From the NCBI RefSeq assembly GCF_002979775.1, contig NZ_PCPR01000033.1, positions 1-42,461 on the forward strand: DNA of 42,461 nt. The letters run 5' to 3'. This DNA comes from Arthrobacter sp. MYb23. GTDB lineage: Bacteria; Actinomycetota; Actinomycetes; Actinomycetales; Micrococcaceae. The notes beneath the pieces are model-generated. The model made no database searches and was not told the origin of the DNA. It was given only the letters and a program-made list of their open reading frames with translations. Shown here piece after piece: positions 15,359-23,041 of this stretch. How positions within the stretch are numbered: position 1 is the stretch's first letter; every line of letters starts with the position of its first letter. Position numbers and translations under genes: made by a program.

Positions 15359-16810
15359 ATGGAACAGCCCATCACCTCCGTTCCCGCGCAGCCTCCCAAA
15401 CCTGTAAGCGGGACAGCAGGAAACTATGACGCCTCCTTGTCCCGCAGTCTGGGGCTTGGCGGCAATATCCTCATCACTTTGTCGTCGATTTCGCCTGCTT
15501 CCAGCGTCTTCATCCTCGGCGGCGCCGCCTTGACGGCTTTCGGCACCGGGGTGGTGTGGGGATTTCTCATAGCCGGCGTCGTCAGCATCCTTGTGGCCTT
15601 TTGCTATGCGGAACTCGCGTCCGCCTATCCCGTAGCGGGCGGCGACTATTCGCTGGTGTCCCGGGCGTTGGGACCGGCTTTTGGTGTCGCCACCTTTTTC
15701 ATCAGTCTGGTGTCCCTGCCCCTGATTGTGGCGGTCTTCGCCCTGGGTGTGGCCGACTACCTCGGAGTGGCCATTGCAGGGCTGTCACCGCAGCAGACGG
15801 CACTGGTGGTGGTGGTTCTCACCACCGTCACCGCCTGCTTCAACATTCGGACCAACGCGTGGCTGACGGGCGTCTTCCTGTTCATCGAAATGGCCGCACT
15901 TGTCCTTCTGGCGGTCCTGGGCCTCGTCCACATTGAGCGCCCAGTGGAGTCTCTCTTCACTGCCCAGGCTCTGGACCCGGCCACGGGCTCCTTGGCCCCG
16001 CTCGCCATCTCCGGACTCATGATTGCCGTGACACAGGGCATCTTCTCCTTCAACGGTTACGGGGGAGCGGTCTACTTTGCCGAGGAAACCAAAAACCCCA
16101 CAAAGACGTTGGCCCGGGCGGTGATCTGGAGTGCGGCCGTGACTATCGCCGCAGAAATAATCCCGCTGGGTGCGATCCTCCTCGGGGCTTCATCCCAAGA
16201 GGAATTGTTCGGCTCGGCGCTCCCCGTCGAGGCCTTCCTGAGCGAGCGTGCAGGGGAAGCCGTGACCATGTTGGTCCTCTTGTCCGTCGCGTTTGCCATA
16301 GTTAACGCCATCATTGCCATCACCCTCCAGGCAGGCCGCCTACTCTATGCGGCCGCACGTGATCAGGCGCTGCCGGCAGGTCTTTCCCGCGGCCTGCGGC
16401 AAGTGAGCAGCAAGGGCCAGGTGCCCGTCGTCGCCACAGCCGTCATGGGTGTGTTCGCCTTCGTGGCGTGCTTTGTCCCGATCGACGTTCTCCTGACCGC
16501 CACAGGGTCCACCCTCACTTTCAGCTATCTCTTCATCGCACTGGCCGCCATCAACCACCGCCGGACAAACCGGAATCGGACAGGCTACCGGATGCCGTGG
16601 TGGCCGTTGCCTCCCGCCCTGTGCATTGCGGCACTGGGCTTGGTATTCATCGTGGCCATCCTTGATCCAGCGCAATGGCTGAGCCTGGGCATTTCTTTGG
16701 TGTTCGTCTCTGCCGGCTTCATTTACCACTTCCTGTATCTCCGGCCGCGGAGCGGGACCCACCTGCTGTTACTTGACGCTGTTATTGACGAGGAGAACCA
16801 CAATGCTTGA
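15359..16810 (+). CDS. APC-superfamily amino acid/amine permease
   Basis: A 483-residue integral membrane protein with about 12 helices. It has the APC family core: LSRSLGLGGNILITLSSISP at residues about 28-47, then the tightly conserved second and third helices with CYAELASAYPVAGGDYSLVS. A later segment FSFNGYGGAVYFAEETKNP corresponds to the conserved loop after helix 6. These proteins import amino acids, amines or related small compounds by proton symport. It is coupled to the next gene, whose ATG lies 8 bases inside this one. Control is probably by the divergent TetR protein. Confidence 0.85.
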   Translation: MEQPITSVPAQPPKPVSGTAGNYDASLSRSLGLGGNILITLSSISPASSVFILGGAALTAFGTGVVWGFLIAGVVSILVAFCYAELASAYPVAGGDYSLVSRALGPAFGVATFFISLVSLPLIVAVFALGVADYLGVAIAGLSPQQTALVVVVLTTVTACFNIRTNAWLTGVFLFIEMAALVLLAVLGLVHIERPVESLFTAQALDPATGSLAPLAISGLMIAVTQGIFSFNGYGGAVYFAEETKNPTKTLARAVIWSAAVTIAAEIIPLGAILLGASSQEELFGSALPVEAFLSERAGEAVTMLVLLSVAFAIVNAIIAITLQAGRLLYAAARDQALPAGLSRGLRQVSSKGQVPVVATAVMGVFAFVACFVPIDVLLTATGSTLTFSYLFIALAAINHRRTNRNRTGYRMPWWPLPPALCIAALGLVFIVAILDPAQWLSLGISLVFVSAGFIYHFLYLRPRSGTHLLLLDAVIDEENHNA

Positions 16811-18497
16811 CCTGTTGCTTCACAACGGAGCTGTCCGCACGTTTGCTGAGGCCGGGTGGGCGCAGGCTGTCGGTATTACCGGCGGCTTCATCACCTATGT
16901 GGGAACGGACAGTGACGCTCCAGCGGCCCGACGGCGGATCGACCTGAGTGGGCGGCTGCTGACACCCGGCGTCATCGACAGCCACAACCACTTGCTCCTC
17001 GGATTCGATCCCGACGCCGTCAGCCTGGAGGGTGCCCACTCTTTGGCGGAGGTCCGCCAGCGGATCGCCGATCACGCCAGCGAACGTCCGGACCTGGACT
17101 GGGTTTGCGCGGAGAATGCCGTGTATTCGGTAGTGGAAGGTCGGCGGCCCAATTCCGGCGACCTCCGGGGCCTGACTGACCGTCCGGTGTTCATCACCAC
17201 CTACGACCAGCACTCAGTGTGGCTCAACGACGCCGCCTTGCACGTGCTCGGAATTGATCGCGGCACTTCCATCCCATGGGGTCGTCCGGAAGTCGATGCA
17301 GATGGCAGGCCGACCGGCTGGGTCACGGACTTCTACACCAGTGCGATGACCAGCGCGGGCTTGCGGGGACTCCAACGCGACATCCCCATGTATTCTCCTG
17401 ACCGCCGCTATCGTCGGATCACCTCAAGTTTGGCGATGGCGGCAGCCAGTGGCATCACCACGGTGGTGGAACCCCAAGTTCCGCTCGCGGAGCTTGACCT
17501 GATGTACCGGGCGCGTCGGGAGGGGAAAATGCACTCCCGGGTGATCACCGCGCTCTTCCATCCTGTCGGTTCCGATGCGGAGTTCCGGAGAGATCTGCGC
17601 GAGGCAGTGGACAGTGCACCCGTGGACGACATGCTTCGGCTTGGGCCGGTCAAGCTCTACGCCGATGATGTGATCGAACCGCACACTGCGGCCATGCTTG
17701 CCGACTATGCCAACAGGCCGGGCCACCGAGGCGCCCCGAGCATGCCGCCCAACGAGTTCACGGCAATGCTTGGCGAGTTGGACCGCATGGGTTTCCAGAC
17801 GCACACGCACGCAACTGGAGATCTGGGCGTACGAATGGCACTTGATGCGATCGAGCAAGCCCAGCATCACAACCGCACCATCGACCGCCGGCACGGGATT
17901 GTCCATGTGGAGTGTTTGGACGACGCCGACTTGCCCAGGTTCGCCCAATTGGGTGTTGTTCCGGCCATGCAGCCGCGGCACTGTTCCCCTGACCTGGTGG
18001 CCGGTACGTGGATGGACAACGTAGGCGAGGAGCGCTGGGACCGTGCCTGGCGGTTCAAATCCCTTGCCGAGTCGGGGGCCCGCCTGGCTTTCTCCAGCGA
18101 TTGGCAAGTGGGAGAGATGGACCCGATCGTGGGCTTTTACTCGGCACTGACAAGGGCTGGACTCGATGGTGCCTCGTCCTGGACCCCCGGTGAGCGGCTT
18201 GACCTGGACACAACCATCCGCGCTTATACGCAAGGCGGCGCTTGGGCTTGGCACGCAGAAGATGAACTGGGCGTCATTCGCGTAGGCGCGAGGGCCGACG
18301 TCGTGGTCTGGTCGTCGAATCTCTACGCGCTTGGAGCGGACGAACTCCTGGGTGAGCGGGCCGACCTCACGATCGTTAATGGCGCAGTGGTCCACGATGC
18401 CCGGAAGGAATACGCCGAGGAGCCACCTGTGGAGGCCTCAGCGGCGTATGCGACCAAGGGCGTCCCGTCCTCCGCGCACTCAACGTGCTCACACTAA
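16803..18497 (+). CDS. Amidohydrolase family 3 (YtcJ-like) metal-dependent hydrolase
   Basis: A 564-residue cytosolic enzyme. The start is ATG 16803, with AGGAG about 8 bases upstream, not the longer frame from 16773. It has the metal-binding HxH at residues 61-63 (VIDSHNHLLLG), later histidines in QTHTHATGDLGVRM and GIVHVECLDD, and the final metal ligand Asp in LAFSSDWQVGEMDP. The C-terminal segment GVIRVGARADVVVWSSN is typical of the composite beta domain. Known members include N-substituted formamide deformylases, but the substrate cannot be named. The coupled permease probably imports the substrate. Confidence 0.85.
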   Translation: MLDLLLHNGAVRTFAEAGWAQAVGITGGFITYVGTDSDAPAARRRIDLSGRLLTPGVIDSHNHLLLGFDPDAVSLEGAHSLAEVRQRIADHASERPDLDWVCAENAVYSVVEGRRPNSGDLRGLTDRPVFITTYDQHSVWLNDAALHVLGIDRGTSIPWGRPEVDADGRPTGWVTDFYTSAMTSAGLRGLQRDIPMYSPDRRYRRITSSLAMAAASGITTVVEPQVPLAELDLMYRARREGKMHSRVITALFHPVGSDAEFRRDLREAVDSAPVDDMLRLGPVKLYADDVIEPHTAAMLADYANRPGHRGAPSMPPNEFTAMLGELDRMGFQTHTHATGDLGVRMALDAIEQAQHHNRTIDRRHGIVHVECLDDADLPRFAQLGVVPAMQPRHCSPDLVAGTWMDNVGEERWDRAWRFKSLAESGARLAFSSDWQVGEMDPIVGFYSALTRAGLDGASSWTPGERLDLDTTIRAYTQGGAWAWHAEDELGVIRVGARADVVVWSSNLYALGADELLGERADLTIVNGAVVHDARKEYAEEPPVEASAAYATKGVPSSAHSTCSH

Positions 18498-18563
18498 AGA
18501 CGGCCGGCCAGTAGGCCTGGATGCTGTGTATGGGGAAGGTGAAGTAGGCCGCCCAAGAAAGTT

Positions 18564-18608
18564 TGTCAGGCTAGGTTGACAGCGAACGGATGTCAGCCTA
18601 GCCTGACA
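18564..18608 (+). promoter_or_regulatory. Leaderless promoter with two TGTCA-N8-TGACA operators
   Basis: Two 18-base sites, TGTCAGGCTAGGTTGACA (18564-18581) and TGTCAGCCTAGCCTGACA (18591-18608), share TGTCA and TGACA ends and are spaced 27 bases centre to centre. The outer arms TGTCAGGCTAGG and CCTAGCCTGACA are exact inverted repeats. The first contains the -35 box TTGACA (18576-18581) and the second the -10 box TAGCCT (18599-18604), with 17 bases between them. The ATG at 18612 follows 7 bases later with no ribosome binding site, so the mRNA is probably leaderless. A repressor dimer at each site would cover both boxes. Confidence 0.75.
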
Positions 18609-18611
18609 GAT

Positions 18612-18815
18612 ATGGAAGCTGATGATCTCTCCGAGCAGATCCATTCGACAAACCCCGCGGTGGGCCTACGCGCGGTGGGAGCTCTTCACCGCCTGGCCGA
18701 GCAGGTTGAAGCGGTGCACGTAAGGGCGGCCCGCGAGCAGGGGTGGACGTGGGAGCAGATCGGTGATGCCTTGGGCGTCTCCCGACAATCAGTACACGCA
18801 AAATACCGGGAATGA
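18612..18815 (+). CDS. Small HTH regulator, leaderless, paired with a Clp-N protein
   Basis: A 67-residue protein. The C-terminal half is a helix-turn-helix (QGWTWEQIGDALGVSRQSVH, then AKYRE). The N-terminal half is a helical segment, LRAVGALHRLAEQVEAVHVR, which may be used for dimer formation. In actinobacteria such small HTH proteins occur next to Clp N-domain proteins. It probably binds the paired palindromes over its own promoter. There is no Shine-Dalgarno site before the ATG, in line with leaderless translation. The next gene begins 8 bases after its stop, so they form one operon. Confidence 0.7.
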   Translation: MEADDLSEQIHSTNPAVGLRAVGALHRLAEQVEAVHVRAAREQGWTWEQIGDALGVSRQSVHAKYRE

Positions 18816-18823
18816 GTTGAGCC

Positions 18824-19276
18824 ATGTTTGAACAATTTGCCCGCGATACCCGCAGGATTGTGGGGTATGCCATGGAAGAAGCCCGGGGCAGGGGCGATAA
18901 GCGGCTGGGAACGGAGCACCTGCTTTTGGGGGCGCTTCATGAAGCGGAACCCGCCGCGGTCCTCGGTATCACTCTGGACGATGCTCATGACGCGGCGTCC
19001 CGTTTGGATGCCGCTGCGCTGAAGGCTATCGGGCTCGAAACCAGGAATCTCAAGGGGACCACGATGCCAACAAAGGGGAGGAAACCGCCGTTCAGTTCGG
19101 GCGCCAAGGAAGTGATGGCAAACATGGTGAAACAGGCAATGGATCAGAAGTCCCGGCAGATCACTACATCAAACCTTCTTGTGGCGCTTCTGGACCGCGA
19201 AGAGCACGATCCTGTGTCAGCGCTGTTGGAAGAACTGAAGGTGGACAAGGCGACGGTCCGGGCGCGACTCCGGTGA
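18824..19276 (+). CDS. Double Clp N-domain protein
   Basis: A 150-residue cytosolic protein made of two Clp-N repeats. The first is FARDTRRIVGYAMEEARGRG followed by LGTEHLLLGALHE. The second is FSSGAKEVMANMVKQAMDQK followed by ITTSNLLVALLDREEHDP. The middle linker contains TTMPTKGRKPP. Such proteins resemble the substrate- or adaptor-binding N-domain of ClpC/ClpA without the ATPase modules, so they may bind adaptors or damaged protein. Its upstream neighbour is an autoregulated HTH gene. No protease or ATPase gene is near. It converges with the DedA gene 10 bases away. Confidence 0.8.
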   Translation: MFEQFARDTRRIVGYAMEEARGRGDKRLGTEHLLLGALHEAEPAAVLGITLDDAHDAASRLDAAALKAIGLETRNLKGTTMPTKGRKPPFSSGAKEVMANMVKQAMDQKSRQITTSNLLVALLDREEHDPVSALLEELKVDKATVRARLR

Positions 19277-19286
19277 AGGGGCTCAG

Positions 19287-19931
19287 CTACTGAGCGCTTT
19301 CCTTGCGTTTCTTGACCCTCCGGATGATGAGCCACACGACGAACGCGGCAAGCCCTGCATACACGGCGTAATTGAGGAAGCGCGAGTACTGGTCAACCAA
19401 GTGATATTGCTGGCCGAGAAGTGCTCCCGCACCAATGAGCAGGGCATTCCATACGCCCGTCCCCGCAACAGTAAAGATGCTGAACGTCACCAGGTTCATG
19501 CGTTCGGCACCTGCAGGGAGGGAAATGAGACTGCGCACGCCGGGAAGCAGCCGACCAAAGAAGATGGCGGACTTGCCATGGCGTTCGAACCACTCGGCGG
19601 CTTTCTCGAAATCTTCCCGATCAACCAGGGGCAATTTCGACAACAGCTTGATGGACCTTTCCAGCCCCACCTTGTAGCCCAGCCAGTAGAGAAGCATTGC
19701 TCCGGCATAGGCGCCCAGTGTGCTGGTGACAAACACCAGGATCAGGTTAATGCCGCCCTGCTGGGTGAGGAATCCGGCCAGTGGGAGGATCACCTCACTG
19801 GGTATGGGCGGAAAAACGGTCTCCAGAAGCGTTAGCAAGCCGACGCCCCATTCACCCAGGGCCTCGATGACCTGCGCAGCGATTCCCACAATCCCGGTTA
19901 ACTCATCGGCTGCAGCAGTCGCCTTGAGCAA
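19287..19931 (-). CDS. DedA family membrane protein
   Basis: A 214-residue integral membrane protein of the DedA (SNARE-associated) family. The key motifs are LETVFPPIPSEVILPLAGFL in the first re-entrant region and FFGRLLPGVRSLISLPAG in the second. It ends in a basic tail, IIRRVKKRKESAQ. DedA proteins are linked to lipid carrier flipping and to membrane potential. The start is TTG 19931 by frame, without a close ribosome binding site, so a few residues are uncertain. It is alone on its strand, beside the LacI gene hairpin. Confidence 0.85.
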   Translation of the reverse strand: MLKATAAADELTGIVGIAAQVIEALGEWGVGLLTLLETVFPPIPSEVILPLAGFLTQQGGINLILVFVTSTLGAYAGAMLLYWLGYKVGLERSIKLLSKLPLVDREDFEKAAEWFERHGKSAIFFGRLLPGVRSLISLPAGAERMNLVTFSIFTVAGTGVWNALLIGAGALLGQQYHLVDQYSRFLNYAVYAGLAAFVVWLIIRRVKKRKESAQ

Positions 19932-20008
19932 GCTGATCAGGTCGATCTCCGTTCATAAACGACGCTCCCGTAAACGACTGAAGCGCAGCAAAGCTGACGT
20001 ATCCGTGG

Positions 20009-20041
20009 GGAAGCCCAGTGATGGGGGACCACTGGGCTTCC
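20009..20041 (-). terminator. Hairpin after the levan operon
   Basis: GGAAGCCCAGTG (20009-20020) and CACTGGGCTTCC (20030-20041) are exact inverted repeats around a 9-base loop. They lie about 55 bases past the end of the lacI-type gene, the last of its operon. No T-run follows on the minus strand. The interval from 19932 to 20008 shows nothing else. Confidence 0.65.
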
Positions 20042-20096
20042 ACCTCAACGCTATGCCCATCCACGTCCGCGAGCAACAAGCAATGCCAACAGGTTT

Positions 20097-21176
20097 TCAG
20101 GCTGGTGAGTGCACTGCCACAGAGGCGCGCTCAACTGCAGGGCAGGCAATCTTCACTGCAGAATCGAGAGGCGCCGCATCCAGGCCAAGCAGCATTCGAA
20201 CACCCGCAGCTCCGAGCTCGTAATGGGGTAGTGACACCGTTGAAAGTGGAGGACGCAGGTGGGCTGCGATGACTTCCTGGTTGTCGAAACCCACCACGGC
20301 TATGTCATCTGGAATGGAGAGGCCGTTCTCCCTCAAGCCATCGTAAAGGCCCATCGCCATCCGGTCGTTGTAGCAATAAACGGCACTGACCTTGAGCTTG
20401 AGCAAGTCATCGGTGGCGCCGTAGCCACCTTCCTGATCCGGGTAGGCTTCGATCACCAAATTGGGGTCAAAAGGTATTCCAGCGCCCTCGAGTGCGGACT
20501 TGTAGCCTTGGAGGCGGCCGTCCTTGGCAGGTGCGGGGGTGGTGGTGTTGATGAAGGCAATTCGCCGGTGGCCTTCGCGAAGCAGGATTTCCGTGGCTGA
20601 CTGTCCTCCCTGTGCCTCATCAGGTACTACGGCGCGGGCGGCACCGGCCTCGGGGGAGAAACAGTTGACCAGGACAAAGTCTGCCTCGCGAAGGGTCTCC
20701 GGGACATCAGTGGGGCGGTGGAACCACGTTGAGTACAGGATGCCGCGTACTTTGTATTCCAGCATCATGGCGATTGCGTCTTTTTCGAGGTCTTTGTTGC
20801 CTTCGGTGTTGGCGATCAGCAAGGCGTACCCATGTTTCCATGCTTCGTCCTGAGCCCCATGGATGATCTGGCCGGCGAAGGGCGTGGTGGCAACACCGTC
20901 GGCTACCAAACCGATGAATTTCGAGGTTCCGCTGACCAACGTTTTGGCCATGGCATTTGGGCGGTAGCCCAGCTTGGCTATGGCCTCCGTGACCCGTTGA
21001 CGCGTCTCATCAGCGATGCGCGCGTTCTTCTTTTTGTTGATGACCAACGAGACTGTGGCAGTGGAAACACCAGCCAATTCAGCGACTTCGCGGAGGGTCA
21101 CCGGATGAGCGCGGTCTGCTCTGGCATGAATGACCGGGCCGGCCCCGTTGCCTGAATTTTTCTCCTGCGAAATCAT
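20097..21176 (-). CDS. LacI-family repressor of the levan/DFA operon
   Basis: A 359-residue cytosolic regulator. The start at ATG 21176 is favoured by GGAGGACAG directly upstream. An ATG at 21218 that overlaps the permease stop (ATGA) is the alternative. The LacI HTH reads VTLREVAELAGVSTATVSLV, followed by the hinge segment KLGYRPNAMAKTLVSG. The sugar-binding domain runs to the end, with CYNDRMAMGLYDGLRENGLS and DDIAVVGFDNQEVIAAHLRP. It closes the minus-strand operon (GH32, binding protein, two permeases, regulator). The three operator copies between the GH32 gene and the levan fructotransferase gene are its likely sites. The inducer is probably DFA IV or a fructose oligomer. Confidence 0.85.
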   Translation of the reverse strand: MISQEKNSGNGAGPVIHARADRAHPVTLREVAELAGVSTATVSLVINKKKNARIADETRQRVTEAIAKLGYRPNAMAKTLVSGTSKFIGLVADGVATTPFAGQIIHGAQDEAWKHGYALLIANTEGNKDLEKDAIAMMLEYKVRGILYSTWFHRPTDVPETLREADFVLVNCFSPEAGAARAVVPDEAQGGQSATEILLREGHRRIAFINTTTPAPAKDGRLQGYKSALEGAGIPFDPNLVIEAYPDQEGGYGATDDLLKLKVSAVYCYNDRMAMGLYDGLRENGLSIPDDIAVVGFDNQEVIAAHLRPPLSTVSLPHYELGAAGVRMLLGLDAAPLDSAVKIACPAVERASVAVHSPA

Positions 21177-21214
21177 CTGTCCTCCGTCTGGAGTATATCC
21201 GTCCGCCGTGGTGG

Positions 21215-22117
21215 TCATCCCTTATTCGCCCCGCTTTCCAAGCCTTGAATCATGGCTTTGTTCAGGACGAGGAAGACCAGGAGCAAGGGAGTGATGGTCA
21301 CGCACACTGCAGCAAACGTGGCGGTCCAATCCACCTTTCCCATGGCACCAATGTAATTTTGCAAGCCCAGTGGAATGGTCTTCAGGTCCTCGGACAGGAC
21401 AAAGGTGTTGGCGAAGATGAAGTCGTTCCAAATGAAGATGCTGTTCACCAGGACAACAGTGACCACGGTGTTGAGTGACAGCGGCAGGGTGATCAGCCCA
21501 AAAATCCGGTAGGGTCCGGCGCCATCCAAGGACGCGGCCTCGTACGTTTCACGCGGAATGTATTCGAAGAAGGATGAGAACAGATAGATGGACATGGGCA
21601 GGGCGAAACCGGCCAGGGGGATGATCATGGACTGATAGGTGTCCAGCAGGTTCACGGCGGAGTAGTCGATGAACAGGGGGACCAACGCGATCTGAACCGG
21701 AACAATGATCCCGACCAGGAACAAGGCACGGACGAAGCGGCTCAGCCGGAATCCCAGGACCTGAATGGCGTAGGCGGCCATCATGCCGAACAACACAATG
21801 AGGATGTTGGCGCCCATGGTGACAATGAAACTGTTCAGGATGTTCCGGCCCAAGTCGCCCGTTTCGAAGGCCCTCGCGTAGTTTTCCCACGTCAACGAAC
21901 TGGGTAGTGCAAACGGATCGCCGGTTGCAAAGTCATGTTCTGTCCGCAGGCTGGTAAGGAACAGCCAGGCGAGCGGGTAGACCTGAACGATCACGATGAG
22001 CATGATCAGCACCCGCGAGAGTGTCCGGTACAGGCTGGGTTTGCGCCGGCGTCGTTGAGGAACCGGCGAGGATGGAGCTGACGCGCGCGGGGTAGACGGG
22101 GCTGTCTGGGTGATCAT
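21215..22117 (-). CDS. Sugar ABC transporter permease, MalG type (CUT1)
   Basis: A 300-residue inner-membrane protein with six helices. The start is MITQTAPSTP at 22117; the longer frame to 22399 is a shadow of the neighbour gene. The CUT1 EAA loop is RETYEAASLDGAGPYRIFGL with ITLPLS following, which contacts the ATPase. It is the second permease of the importer. Its ATG overlaps the stop of the first permease (ATGA), and its own stop lies at the start of the lacI-type gene. It should carry DFA IV or short levan oligomers, judged from the locus. Confidence 0.9.
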   Translation of the reverse strand: MITQTAPSTPRASAPSSPVPQRRRRKPSLYRTLSRVLIMLIVIVQVYPLAWLFLTSLRTEHDFATGDPFALPSSLTWENYARAFETGDLGRNILNSFIVTMGANILIVLFGMMAAYAIQVLGFRLSRFVRALFLVGIIVPVQIALVPLFIDYSAVNLLDTYQSMIIPLAGFALPMSIYLFSSFFEYIPRETYEAASLDGAGPYRIFGLITLPLSLNTVVTVVLVNSIFIWNDFIFANTFVLSEDLKTIPLGLQNYIGAMGKVDWTATFAAVCVTITPLLLVFLVLNKAMIQGLESGANKG

Positions 22118-22995
22118 GAATCTGCTTTCCGCTTGAGCATGAACAAGATGAGGCCGACGGCGACGAGGCACTCGATCACGATGAACACGGAGATGGTACT
22201 TGCGTAGCCGAAGTCCGTACTGGTGAAGGCTGTCTTGTACATGTAGGTGGTGAGCAGCTCGGAGGACTGCCCGGGGCCACCGTTGGTCATGAGGTACGGG
22301 ATATCGAAACCGCGCAGGCCGTAGGTGGTGGCCATGATGGTGGTGGTGATCCACACGGGACGTATATAGGGGAACCGGATCTTGGTGAAGAGTGTCCACT
22401 TCGAGGCGCCGTCCAGCACTGCCGCCTCTTCCAGCTCCTTGGGCACGGCGATCAGTGCAGCGTAGATGATGAGCATGTAAAGCCCTGTGAACCGCCAGCC
22501 TTCAGGGGCGGACACGGCTGCCAGCACGGTGTTCACATCCGAGAGCCACGCCCGCTCAAGGGACCCCAAACCCACCCAATGCAGCAGCTGGTTCAACAGG
22601 CCAACCGGATCAATGGAATAGATGCGGACAAAGAGGAACGCGATTGCGACGGTAGAGATCACCGCTGGCAGCAGATACAGGGTTTTGATGAGTTCCCGGC
22701 CTCGGCGCAAGGATGTGAGCAAACTGGCTACAAGCAGTGCTCCGCCAAGTTGCAGCACCAGGCAGATGGCCAGGTAGAGGAGTGCGTTGAAGAAGGACCT
22801 CCAGAAAATATCGTCCGCTGTGAGCATCCGGACGTAGTTTTCGAGCCCAACGAACTCCATCTCGCTGATGCCGTTCCAAGAGAAGAAGCTCAGGAACAGC
22901 GATTGAAGAATCGGGAACAGTACTGCTGCGCAGTAGAGCAGCAGGGGTGGAAGCAGGAAGACCAGGACTGAGGTCCTTGACCTGTTGGGAAGCAT
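22114..22995 (-). CDS. Sugar ABC transporter permease, MalF type (CUT1)
   Basis: A 293-residue inner-membrane protein with six helices. It starts at MLPNRSRTSVLVFLLPPLLL, ATG 22995, with GAAAGG upstream. The EAA loop is KELEEAAVLDGASKWTLFTK followed by IRFPYIRP. It partners the MalG-type permease and probably uses a shared MsiK-type ATPase, as no ATP-binding gene is in the operon. It lies between the binding protein gene, from which a hairpin separates it, and the second permease gene, to which it is coupled. Confidence 0.9.
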   Translation of the reverse strand: MLPNRSRTSVLVFLLPPLLLYCAAVLFPILQSLFLSFFSWNGISEMEFVGLENYVRMLTADDIFWRSFFNALLYLAICLVLQLGGALLVASLLTSLRRGRELIKTLYLLPAVISTVAIAFLFVRIYSIDPVGLLNQLLHWVGLGSLERAWLSDVNTVLAAVSAPEGWRFTGLYMLIIYAALIAVPKELEEAAVLDGASKWTLFTKIRFPYIRPVWITTTIMATTYGLRGFDIPYLMTNGGPGQSSELLTTYMYKTAFTSTDFGYASTISVFIVIECLVAVGLILFMLKRKADS

Positions 22996-23009
22996 GGTGG
23001 GCCTTTCGT

Positions 23010-23032
23010 GCGGGGGCCTTGGGAGCCCCCGC
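23010..23032 (-). terminator. Intra-operon hairpin between binding-protein and permease genes
   Basis: GCGGGGGC (23010-23017) and GCCCCCGC (23025-23032) are perfect inverted repeats with a 7-base loop, 9 bases after the binding protein stop. There is no T-run. Such hairpins in importer operons usually cause partial termination or protect the upstream mRNA, so that more binding protein than permease is made. Confidence 0.65.
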
Positions 23033-23041
23033 CGCTTCGGT

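Noticed and set aside
17424..18395. 323-residue minus-strand frame
   Set aside because: It is opposite to the amidohydrolase whose catalytic motifs are intact; shadow of GC-rich coding DNA.
19281..19295. GCTCA-GCTAC-TGAGC hairpin between Clp-N and DedA genes
   Set aside because: The stem is only five pairs and overlaps the DedA stop; too weak to call a terminator.
22118..22399. N-terminal extension of the MalG-type permease
   Set aside because: The sequence is His/Arg-rich, antisense-like and overlaps the MalF-type gene; the ATG at 22117 with ATGA coupling fits better.
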